Shown here one piece after another: positions 1-5,621 of a DNA stretch of 5,621 bases (positions are counted from its first letter, which is position 1; every line of letters begins with the position of its first letter). The translations under genes and the position numbers were made by a program. Source of the DNA: Ilumatobacteraceae bacterium (GTDB lineage: Bacteria > Actinomycetota > Acidimicrobiia > Acidimicrobiales > Ilumatobacteraceae); assembly GCA_016650435.1 (NCBI GenBank), contig JAENVT010000501.1, forward strand, positions 1 through 5,621, written 5' to 3'. Below the pieces are notes generated by a model that was not told the origin of the DNA, made no database searches, and saw only the letters and a program-made list of their open reading frames with translations.

Positions 1-135
1 CATGTCGGGCTCGCCGAGCGAGCCCGACAGGTGTATCCCGATGGTGTGATCGTTCCCTTCCGGCTCTTCCTCGGTGATCCTGCCGTCACAGCGGTCGTGC
101 AGAAGATCCTCAAGGGTGGAGTCATCGATGGGTGA
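1..135 (+). CDS. PTS mannitol-type EIIB domain, C-terminal end (partial; probably EIICB)
   Basis: This is the last 44 codons of a gene entering from the left edge, in the frame that starts at base 1 and ends at TGA 133-135. The peptide runs HVGLAERARQVYPDG, then a VPFRLFLGDP segment. It resembles the end of the mannitol EIIB fold, where E. coli MtlA has a THRDLTERA-type stretch followed about 15 residues later by NFLDS. In the family, EIIB takes phosphate from EIIA on a cysteine and passes it to the sugar entering through EIIC in the membrane. That cysteine loop and any EIIC domain lie upstream of the window. The stop overlaps the EIIA start by 8 nt, so the two are probably translationally coupled. 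In E. coli the same domains are fused in one chain. The family call rests on a short fragment plus the adjoining EIIA; the exact sugar (mannitol or another polyol) is not shown. Confidence 0.72.
   Translation, partial: HVGLAERARQVYPDGVIVPFRLFLGDPAVTAVVQKILKGGVIDG
3..29. repeat. Perfect 11-bp inverted repeat with 5-nt loop inside EIIB coding sequence
   Basis: Bases 3-13 (TGTCGGGCTCG) are exactly complementary to bases 19-29 (CGAGCCCGACA), with loop CCGAG at 14-18. The stem is strongly GC-rich and would form a stable RNA hairpin. It lies in frame within the EIIB reading frame (residues about VGLAERARQ), about 100 nt before the EIIA start. No T-tract follows, so it is not a standard intrinsic terminator. 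Its role, if any, is unknown. Confidence 0.6.
115..121 (+). promoter_or_regulatory. Ribosome binding site of the EIIA gene
   Basis: GGTGGAG sits six bases before ATG 128. It supports 128 as the EIIA start, rather than the in-frame ATG at 74, which would add 18 unconserved residues and lie deep inside the EIIB gene. The site is itself within the EIIB coding sequence. Confidence 0.6.
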
Positions 136-577
136 CGGTCAAACCACCGAACTGCTCAGCCCGACTGCAGTCCTGCTCGGTCAACAGGCCACGGATTTCA
201 ACGATGCGATCCGTCAGGTCGGTGCCGTGCTGGTCGCCGTCGGCGCAGTGAATCCTTCGTACGTGGACGCGATGCTGGAGCGCGAGCAGTCGATCTCCAC
301 GTTCATTGGCGAGGGCGTCGCGATTCCCCACGGCACGTTGGCCGGTAAGGACTCCGTGCTGCGCGACGCCCTCGCGGTCGTGCAGTTTCCTCAAGGTGTC
401 GATTGGCACGGCGACCGGGCCGAGGTGTGCATCGGTATCGCCGCAGTCGGCGACGGACACGTCGGCATCCTCGCCCAACTGGCCGAGGTGCTGATGGACG
501 AGGATCGTGCGGCGGCGCTGCGGGGCGCTACTTCGGCTGAAGAGGTCGTCGCCATCCTGACTCCGGACGAAGAATGA
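128..577 (+). CDS. mtlF: PTS mannitol-type EIIA component (stand-alone)
   Basis: Cytoplasmic phosphocarrier of 149 residues that accepts phosphate from HPr on a histidine and donates it to EIIB. The fold of the mannitol/fructose EIIA family is evident: an early LLGQQATDFNDAI segment, a VNPSYVDAMLERE helix, then GEGVAIPHGT with the predicted phosphorylated histidine at residue 68. These match the order AIRFAG, YVQAMLDRE and SIAVPHGT in the A domain of E. coli MtlA. The length agrees with stand-alone mannitol EIIA proteins of about 145 residues. ATG 128 is chosen because it has a ribosome binding site and begins close to the domain boundary. The start overlaps the EIIB stop by 8 nt (ATGGGTGA) and the stop overlaps the dehydrogenase start by 4 nt (ATGA). 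The gene symbol is by family and context; a related polyol specificity is possible. Confidence 0.9.
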   Translation: MGDGQTTELLSPTAVLLGQQATDFNDAIRQVGAVLVAVGAVNPSYVDAMLEREQSISTFIGEGVAIPHGTLAGKDSVLRDALAVVQFPQGVDWHGDRAEVCIGIAAVGDGHVGILAQLAEVLMDEDRAAALRGATSAEEVVAILTPDEE

Positions 578-1614
578 GAGCCGCCCGTTTCCACGCACCT
601 GGAGACATCCGCCTCGAAGACGTGCCCGACCCCGTCGCGGGGCCGGGCGACGTGGTGATCCGCGTCCGCAACTGCTCGACGTGCGGCACGGATGTGAAGA
701 TCAGCAGGCACGGGCACCAGAACATCCATCCACCGCGCACGATGGGCCACGAGATCGCCGGCGAGATCATCGAGATCGGAGCCGAGGTCGACGGGTGGAA
801 GGTGGGCGACCGTGTGCAGGTGATCGCGGCGATCCCGTGCGGCATATGCCCGGACTGTCGGGCCGGCCGCATGACGATCTGTCCATTCCAGACGTCGATG
901 GGCTATGACTTCGACGGCGCGTTCGCGATGTATTGCCGGGTGCCTGCGAAGGTTCTGGCCGTCGACGGGCTCAACCGCATCCCCGAGTCGGTGAGCTTCG
1001 CCGAAGCCTCGGTGGCCGAGCCCATGGCGTGTGTCATCAACGGCCAACAGCTCGCCCGCGTCGGCAACGGCGACGACGTCGTGATCCTGGGTGCGGGTCC
1101 AATTGGATGTCTGCATGTTCGAGTGGCTCGCGCATCTGGCGCGAAGCGAGTGTTCCTGATCGATCTCAACGAAGATCGACTCGCCGAAGCACAACGGCTC
1201 GTGCAACCCGACGCGGTGATCACACCATCGTCGTCCAACCCGATCGAGCGGGTGCTCGAGCTCACCGACGGCCGCGGCGTCGATGTGGCCATCACGGCCA
1301 CCGCAGCCGGCGCAGCACAGGAGCAAGCTCTGCAGATGCTGGCCCGGCAGGGTCGGCTGAGCCTGTTCGGCGGTCTGCCGAAGGACAAGCCGACGATCAC
1401 ACTCGACAGCAACCTTGTCCACTACCGCGAGCTCACATTGGTCGGCGCCAACGGCTCGAGTCCCACCCACAACGCGATGGCACTCGACTACATCGCCACA
1501 GGTCGCGTTCCCGTGAACGACCTCATCAGCCACCGCCTGCCACTGGACGAGGTGCTCGACGGGATTGAGCTCGTTGCCCGTGGCGAAGCCATCAAAGTCA
1601 CTATCGAGCCGTAA
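574..1614 (+). CDS. Zinc-dependent medium-chain polyol (phosphate) dehydrogenase
   Basis: Predicted NAD-dependent alcohol dehydrogenase of the medium-chain (sorbitol dehydrogenase/GatD-like) family, 346 residues. Probable catalytic zinc ligands are C37 (in CGTD), H59-E60 (GHE) and E149 (AEP). The structural zinc loop has four cysteines, C89, C92, C95 and C103. The GroES-like domain covers about residues 1-150. The Rossmann domain follows, with GAGPIG at 173-178 and D197 at the end of the second strand, which favours NAD over NADP. Its place between EIIA and HPr suggests it oxidises the phosphorylated polyol delivered by this PTS. Known PTS-linked relatives in this superfamily are galactitol-1-phosphate dehydrogenase (GatD) and arabitol-phosphate dehydrogenase. 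The usual mannitol-1-phosphate dehydrogenase MtlD is a zinc-free long-chain enzyme, so this is not MtlD. Both zinc sites look intact. The start overlaps the EIIA stop as ATGA. The exact substrate is inferred and remains open. Confidence 0.88.
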   Translation: MRAARFHAPGDIRLEDVPDPVAGPGDVVIRVRNCSTCGTDVKISRHGHQNIHPPRTMGHEIAGEIIEIGAEVDGWKVGDRVQVIAAIPCGICPDCRAGRMTICPFQTSMGYDFDGAFAMYCRVPAKVLAVDGLNRIPESVSFAEASVAEPMACVINGQQLARVGNGDDVVILGAGPIGCLHVRVARASGAKRVFLIDLNEDRLAEAQRLVQPDAVITPSSSNPIERVLELTDGRGVDVAITATAAGAAQEQALQMLARQGRLSLFGGLPKDKPTITLDSNLVHYRELTLVGANGSSPTHNAMALDYIATGRVPVNDLISHRLPLDEVLDGIELVARGEAIKVTIEP

Positions 1615-1638
1615 TTTCATCGGACGAAGGAGCAGCAC

Positions 1639-1932
1639 ATGATCACCGAGACCGCCGTAGTCGGATCAGCGACTGGACTTCACGCGCGGCCCGCCGCGCT
1701 GTTTGTGAAGGCCGCCACCGCTGCACCCGTCAAGGTTCGAATCTCCGTCGACGGCAAGAAGCCGGTGAACGCTGCCAGCATGCTTGGAGTGTTGTCACTT
1801 GGCGCTGTGCGCGGCACCACCGTCACCCTGGAAACCGACGACGACTCGCCCGACGGTCGGGCAGCAATCGACTCGCTCGTCGACCTCGTCAGCCGAGACC
1901 TCGATGCAGATGAAGGCACTTCAGATGGCTGA
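1639..1932 (+). CDS. ptsH: Phosphocarrier protein HPr
   Basis: Small cytoplasmic phosphocarrier of 97 residues that moves phosphate from enzyme I to EIIA. The active-site motif GLHARPA places the phosphorylated histidine at residue 15, with conserved R17 and P18. The second signature, ASMLGVLSLG, contains S47, at the position of Ser46 in other HPr proteins. That serine is a kinase target in Firmicutes; no HPr kinase gene is in the window, so its use here is unknown. The usual HPr length is 85-90 residues; the extra length is an acidic C-terminal tail (DADEGTSDG). ATG 1639 follows GAAGGAG at 1626-1632 with six-base spacing, the best ribosome binding site in the operon. The 24-bp gap before it is the only real intergenic gap in the operon. 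The gene ends 8 nt inside the enzyme I start. Confidence 0.96.
   Translation: MITETAVVGSATGLHARPAALFVKAATAAPVKVRISVDGKKPVNAASMLGVLSLGAVRGTTVTLETDDDSPDGRAAIDSLVDLVSRDLDADEGTSDG
1912..1916 (+). promoter_or_regulatory. Ribosome binding site deciding the enzyme I start
   Basis: GAAGG lies eight bases before ATG 1925, within the 3' end of the HPr gene. It favours 1925 over the in-frame ATGs at 1904 and 1910 and over an open frame reaching back to 1784. The protein from 1925 (MADRLQGVGVGTGIAIGP) starts just before the conserved N-terminal strand of enzyme I. Confidence 0.6.
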
Positions 1933-3580
1933 TCGCCTGCAAGGCGTCGGTGTCGGAACTGGCATCGCCATCGGTCCGCTGTACAAGATGGGTCGGCCGC
2001 CCGAGCTGCCCACCGCACATCCAGTTGACGATGACGAAATCGAGGTACAGGCAGCGGCCCAGGCACTGGCGACGGTCAGCGCCGACCTCGCTGCGAAATC
2101 GCTCGAGGCAACCGACAGCACCGCATCAGCCGTACTCGACGCGCTCAGCATGATTGCCGCCGACCCGAGCCTGCAAGAACAGGTCGACGAGCTGATCCGC
2201 TCGCGCAACGACGCTCCCCACGCGGTGTACACCGCGTTCGAGGGATACCGCGAACTCCTCGCCGATGCCGGCGGCTATCTGGCAGAGCGCGCCGCAGATC
2301 TCGGTGACATCCGCGACCGGGTCATTGCAGTTCTACTCGGCCTGCCGATGCCCGGCCTGCCAAAGCCGGGTGTACCACACATCCTCGCCGCCGACGACCT
2401 CTCCCCCGCCGACACGTCCGGAATCGACACCAACACCGTGCTCGCGCTCGTCACCGAACGAGGCGGGACCACCAGCCACACGGCCATCCTGGCTCGCTCC
2501 CTCGGCTTGCCGTGCATCGTTGCCTGCCCCGGTGTGATGGATATTGCCGACGGGGTGACCGTTGCGGTCGATGTCGAAGCCGGCACGGTCGAGGTTGAGC
2601 CGGACACCACCCGTCAGCGAGAGCTCCGAGCTCAGGCCGACGAACAGCTCGCCGACGACACCGTTCGAGGACCTGGCGCGACCGCAGACGGGCATCGAGT
2701 CGGACTGCTGCACAACATCGGATCGGTCGACGATCTCGGTGGACGCGTCGACGACGATTTCGAAGGCGTCGGCCTGTTTCGCACCGAGTTCCTCTTCCTT
2801 GATCGCGACACCGCGCCAACCTTCGACGAGCAACGCCAGGCGTACGTAGCGGTGCTCTCGGCGTGCGGTTCGCGCAAGGTCGTCGTCCGCACGCTCGACG
2901 CGGGTGCCGACAAGCCGTTGCCGTTCCTCGACATCGATGTAGGACCCAATCCTGCGCTCGGCGTACGCGGGTTGCGCATCTCCAAACAGCGACCTGACAT
3001 CCTCGACACTCAACTCGAGGCGCTCGCGGCAGCGGCGGAAGCCGTGCCCGAATCGAACCTGTGGGTCATGGCGCCAATGGTCGCAACCGCAGACGAGGCG
3101 CGAGAGTTCGCAAACGCGGCGCACGCCGCAGGGCTCACGACGGTGGGCGTCATGATCGAGATTCCTGCTGCTGCTCTTCTCGCTCAACGCATCCTGGCCG
3201 AGGTCGACTTCCTCAGCATCGGCACCAATGACCTCGCCCAATACACCTTCGCCGCTGACCGGATGGAAGGCACCCTCGCCGCATTTCTCGACCCATGGCA
3301 GCCGGCACTGCTCGCGCTGGTCGCCATGTGTGCCAAAGCCGGCATCGCCCACAACAAGCCGGTCGGAATATGCGGCGAAGCGGCATCCGATCCCGCGCTC
3401 GCCCCGGTCTTCGCCGGGCTCGGCATCACGTCGTTGTCGATGTCTGCCAGAGCCGTCCCAGCCGTGCGCGGCAAGCTTTCGCGCTGGACCCTCGCAGAAT
3501 GTCAGGCGGCTGCTCAGTTCGCGCTCGGGACGGCTACCGCCCACGAGGCCAGAGAAGCACGGCACCGCATCACCACATGA
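1925..3580 (+). CDS. ptsI: Phosphoenolpyruvate-protein phosphotransferase (PTS enzyme I)
   Basis: Cytoplasmic 551-residue enzyme that autophosphorylates from PEP and phosphorylates HPr. The N-terminal part opens with GVGVGTGIAIGP (about 7-18) and includes the helical HPr-binding region. The swivelling phosphohistidine domain has GGTTSHTAILARSLGLP with active-site H185. The C-terminal PEP-binding barrel shows GLFRTEFLF (R286, E288), RTLDAGADKP (R322), NPALGVRG (R348), IEIPAAA (E412, metal ligand), SIGTNDLAQY (N435, D436), R446, and GICGE with catalytic C483. All expected catalytic residues are present, and the length is slightly below the 570-575 of E. coli and Bacillus enzymes. The start at 1925 is set by GAAGG upstream and by conservation. 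It overlaps the HPr stop by 8 nt (ATGGCTGA), which suggests coupled synthesis of the two partners. It is the last gene of the operon and ends 9 bp from a converging gene. Confidence 0.96.
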   Translation: MADRLQGVGVGTGIAIGPLYKMGRPPELPTAHPVDDDEIEVQAAAQALATVSADLAAKSLEATDSTASAVLDALSMIAADPSLQEQVDELIRSRNDAPHAVYTAFEGYRELLADAGGYLAERAADLGDIRDRVIAVLLGLPMPGLPKPGVPHILAADDLSPADTSGIDTNTVLALVTERGGTTSHTAILARSLGLPCIVACPGVMDIADGVTVAVDVEAGTVEVEPDTTRQRELRAQADEQLADDTVRGPGATADGHRVGLLHNIGSVDDLGGRVDDDFEGVGLFRTEFLFLDRDTAPTFDEQRQAYVAVLSACGSRKVVVRTLDAGADKPLPFLDIDVGPNPALGVRGLRISKQRPDILDTQLEALAAAAEAVPESNLWVMAPMVATADEAREFANAAHAAGLTTVGVMIEIPAAALLAQRILAEVDFLSIGTNDLAQYTFAADRMEGTLAAFLDPWQPALLALVAMCAKAGIAHNKPVGICGEAASDPALAPVFAGLGITSLSMSARAVPAVRGKLSRWTLAECQAAAQFALGTATAHEAREARHRITT

Positions 3581-3584
3581 GACA

Positions 3585-3598
3585 CGCGCTCAGGCGCG
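3585..3598. terminator. Weak GC hairpin at the convergent junction, possible bidirectional terminator
   Basis: CGCGC (3585-3589) pairs with GCGCG (3594-3598) around the loop TCAG, which contains the SulP stop codon on the minus strand. The stem is only 5 bp and no T-run follows on either strand. It is the only hairpin I see between the converging stops. Calling it a terminator is speculative. Confidence 0.2.
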
Positions 3599-5299
3599 AG
3601 CGAGGTGGAGTCTGGCGTGGGCGACTGCGTCGTCGAGGGTGTCGAACAGGTGCCGCTCGTGGGCGAGATGGTCGAGGGTTCCGACGGCTTCGAGAAGCTT
3701 TCGGTGGCCCGGCCGCAGACCTTTGAGGAATACAGTGATGCCTCGCGCTTCGAGTTCGGCGACGATTTCACCAAGCGCTTGGGCGCCGGTCGCATCGAGG
3801 ACCTGGATCTGGGAAAGACGGAGGATGACGATCTTGACGTCGCTGACCGCGGTGAGCTCCGTCAGGAACCACTGCGCAGCACCGAAGAACAGCGCGCCGT
3901 CCAACCGGTAGACGACGATGTGCTCGTTCAGGAGCCGAGCCTCTTCAATATCGGTCACCGTCTCATCGAGTGACAATGGTTCGACCTCGGCTCCACTGGT
4001 GCGGGCGACGTGGCGAAGTGCCAGCACCACAGCGACGGCAACACCGATCTCGACAGCGACGATGAGATCGAACGCGATCGTCGCCGCAGCAGTGAGCGCC
4101 AGCACAAGCGCGTCCGAACGAGTCGATCGCAACACGGCGCGGACGTTGTGGATCTCCACCATCCGTACTGCGGTCATCATCAGCACACCCGCAAGGGCCG
4201 CGAGAGGGATCTGGGACACCAGGCGTCCACCGAAGAAAACGACGAGCACCAGCACGATGGCGTGCGTCACTGCGGCGACACGGGTCCGCGCACCGGCGCG
4301 CACGTTGACAGCAGTGCGGGCAATTGCGCCGGTGGCCGGCATTCCGCCGAACAACGGCGACACCACGTTGGCGAGCCCCTGTCCGAACAGCTCGCGGTCA
4401 GGATCATGGCGAGCCGCATCGCTCATGCCGTCGGCAACCCGCGCCGACAACAAGCTCTCGATCGCAGCGAGCAGCGCAACCGCGATCCCGGCCGACATCA
4501 GGTCCTTGATCTGCGTGACCGACGTGTGCGGCAGTGATGGCAACGGCAGAGACGATGGCAGCAATCCGATGCGAGCGACGTCGAGCGACGCCACCTTGGC
4601 GACGATCGTCGCGACTGCGACTGCGATGAGAGATGCCGGAAGGGACCGGCGCACGCGGGGCACGCCGACGATGACCGCGGCGACCAGAACAACGAGTCCA
4701 ATCGCCTGCATGCTTCCGTTGTCGAACGAGTCGACAACCGCCTTCACCGCCACAGCAGCTGTGTTGTCTCCCTTCGGTTTGGCAACCCCGAGAGCGGGCG
4801 GTACCTGTTGCAAGAAGATGATCACCGCGATGCCGACGGTGAAGCCCTCGACGACCGGCCACGGGATGAAGGCGATGTATCGGCCGAGGCGGGCGATAGC
4901 CGCGACCACGAGGAACACACCTGCAACCATCGACACCACGAACACGGCGTGAGCGCCGTAGCGCGCCACGATGGGAACGAGCACGACCGTCATTGCTCCC
5001 GTAGGGCCCGACACCTGAACGTTCGACCCGCCGAACACCGCGGCAACAAGGCCAGCGACGATCGCTGTGATCAATCCGGCGTCCGCCCCGAGACCGGTCG
5101 TGATCCCGAACGCCAGTGCCAGCGGAAGCGCCACCACGCCTACCGTGAGACCAGCGATCACATCGCCCTTCCACGACGACCGCAGACCCGCATAGTCACG
5201 TCGGCGGGGCGCGAGGCCGCGCATACGCGAGAAGGTTGCGGTCGCCACCCCGTCGAGGCGTCCCTGGTTCACGCGAGTGCTGCTGTGGACGTCAGCCAC
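3590..5299 (-). CDS. SulP (SLC26-type) anion permease with STAS domain
   Basis: Predicted inner-membrane anion transporter or proton/sodium symporter of 569 residues; relatives carry sulfate, bicarbonate or dicarboxylates. The membrane domain spans about residues 45-430 with many hydrophobic segments. It has the SulP signatures DVIAGLTVGVVALPLALAFG (46-65), SGPTGAM (97-103), and AIESLLSARVAD followed by GQGLANVVSPLFGGMPATG (about 279-324). E281 sits where the family has its conserved acidic residue of the transport site. A cytoplasmic STAS domain follows (about 455-565) with LDATGAQAL near 501-509. The start is GTG at 5299-5297, overlapping the ArsR stop by 8 nt (GTGGCTGA). Only a weak AGG, 11 bases upstream, could serve as ribosome binding site, so coupling to arsR translation is likely. 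An ATG at 5224-5222 (residue 26) lies before the conserved core and is an alternative. The substrate cannot be told from sequence. Confidence 0.9.
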   Translation of the reverse strand: MADVHSSTRVNQGRLDGVATATFSRMRGLAPRRRDYAGLRSSWKGDVIAGLTVGVVALPLALAFGITTGLGADAGLITAIVAGLVAAVFGGSNVQVSGPTGAMTVVLVPIVARYGAHAVFVVSMVAGVFLVVAAIARLGRYIAFIPWPVVEGFTVGIAVIIFLQQVPPALGVAKPKGDNTAAVAVKAVVDSFDNGSMQAIGLVVLVAAVIVGVPRVRRSLPASLIAVAVATIVAKVASLDVARIGLLPSSLPLPSLPHTSVTQIKDLMSAGIAVALLAAIESLLSARVADGMSDAARHDPDRELFGQGLANVVSPLFGGMPATGAIARTAVNVRAGARTRVAAVTHAIVLVLVVFFGGRLVSQIPLAALAGVLMMTAVRMVEIHNVRAVLRSTRSDALVLALTAAATIAFDLIVAVEIGVAVAVVLALRHVARTSGAEVEPLSLDETVTDIEEARLLNEHIVVYRLDGALFFGAAQWFLTELTAVSDVKIVILRLSQIQVLDATGAQALGEIVAELEARGITVFLKGLRPGHRKLLEAVGTLDHLAHERHLFDTLDDAVAHARLHLARA

Positions 5300-5621
5300 G
5301 TTGGTGCAGGCCTGCGAGTAGTTCCTGGCTCAGGCTGAGGCTGTTGATGAGAAACGACCTGGCTGCGGCCAGCAACTCGACGATCGCCGGGTCGGCAATC
5401 GAGTAGCTGACCGACGACCCTGACCGGATCGCGGTCACGACCCTGGCCCGGCGGAGGACCGCCAATTGCTGCGACAGATGCGAAGACTCCAAGCCGACGG
5501 CCGGGATGAGTTCGGCGACCGTGCGATCGCCGTCGCGCAGCACCTCGAGAATGCGAACTCGTCCAGGGTGGGCGAGTGCTTTGAAAAGCTCCGCCTTGAT
5601 CTCCGACAAGGGGCGGCTAAC
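5292..5621 (-). CDS. ArsR-family winged-helix transcriptional regulator (start probably beyond window edge)
   Basis: Small DNA-binding repressor-type protein; 105 residues from TTG 5609, or at least 109 if the open frame continues off the edge. The opening FKALAHPGRVRILEVL is the ArsR signature. The helix-turn-helix spans about residues 30-56, with VAELIPAVGLESSHLSQQLA and the recognition helix SSHLSQQLAVLRRA, followed by a wing (SGSSVSYSI). It has no cysteine, and no CxC-type or C-terminal DxHx10Hx2E-type metal site is visible, so it probably does not sense metals in the classical ArsR/SmtB way. TTG 5609 has no ribosome binding site. The upstream codons to the window edge (V-S-R-P) are open, and family members often carry a few residues before this point, so the true start is likely outside. 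The gene overlaps the SulP gene by 8 nt and probably controls that operon. Confidence 0.85.
   Translation of the reverse strand, partial: VSRPLSEIKAELFKALAHPGRVRILEVLRDGDRTVAELIPAVGLESSHLSQQLAVLRRARVVTAIRSGSSVSYSIADPAIVELLAAARSFLINSLSLSQELLAGLHQRG

Noticed and set aside
74..127. An 18-residue N-terminal extension of EIIA from ATG 74
   Set aside because: It lies inside the EIIB coding frame, shows no EIIA-like sequence and lacks a ribosome site as good as the one before ATG 128.
391..1638. Long open frame on the minus strand opposite EIIA and the dehydrogenase
   Set aside because: Its composition (rich in Arg, His, Asp) is that of an antisense reading of GC-rich codons; the plus-strand genes have clear family motifs.
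1784..1924. A longer enzyme I starting at 1784, 1904 or 1910
   Set aside because: The extra residues are an out-of-frame reading of HPr with low-complexity composition; the conserved enzyme I start follows ATG 1925.
2333..3565. Long open frame on the minus strand opposite enzyme I
   Set aside because: It has no recognisable domain and mirrors a fully conserved enzyme I; such shadows are expected at this GC content.
3918..4952. Long plus-strand open frame opposite the SulP gene
   Set aside because: It is Thr/Ala/Ser-rich and low in complexity, the reverse complement of membrane-helix codons, and has no family signature.
5306..5315. Ten-base palindrome GCAGGCCTGC just before the SulP start
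   Set aside because: It is short and inside the arsR coding end. It could be an operator half or chance, with no second copy noticed, so it is not called as a site.
5330..5345. Short tandem AGGCTG repeat
   Set aside because: Two copies only, explained by the Leu-Ser-Leu-Ser codons at the end of the ArsR protein.

Overview
The window is GC-rich, with a strong G/C bias at third codon positions. Genes are tightly packed and overlapping, and GTG and probably TTG serve as start codons. The PTS proteins look actinobacterial: a short 551-residue enzyme I, and a mannitol-type EIIA split from its EIICB. I infer a member of the Actinomycetota. Acidimicrobiia (Ilumatobacter-like) is one possibility, but the sequence alone does not settle the class.

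Plus strand, bases 1-3580: one compact operon for a mannitol-type phosphotransferase system (PTS). It holds the 3' end of the EIIB (probably EIICB) gene, a stand-alone EIIA, a zinc-dependent medium-chain polyol dehydrogenase, HPr and enzyme I. Junctions are -8, -4, +24 and -8 nt (negative means overlap). The operon appears to encode the whole relay, from PEP to enzyme I to HPr to EIIA to EIIB, plus an enzyme likely to oxidise the incoming phosphorylated polyol to a ketose or keto-sugar phosphate.

Minus strand, bases 3590-5621: a two-gene unit converging on the PTS operon. An ArsR-type winged-helix regulator, whose true start is probably outside the window, is followed by a SulP-family anion permease with a C-terminal STAS domain. 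These two genes also overlap by 8 nt. The two operons end only 9 bp apart, with no clear terminator.

No RNA genes, CRISPR arrays, insertion sequences or intergenic stretches over 25 bp were seen. The most interesting points are the medium-chain zinc dehydrogenase where a long-chain MtlD would be expected, the self-contained PTS operon, an identical 8-nt start/stop overlap at three junctions, a perfect 11-bp hairpin inside the EIIB coding region, and an ArsR protein with no cysteines linked to SulP. I found no clearly new biological system.
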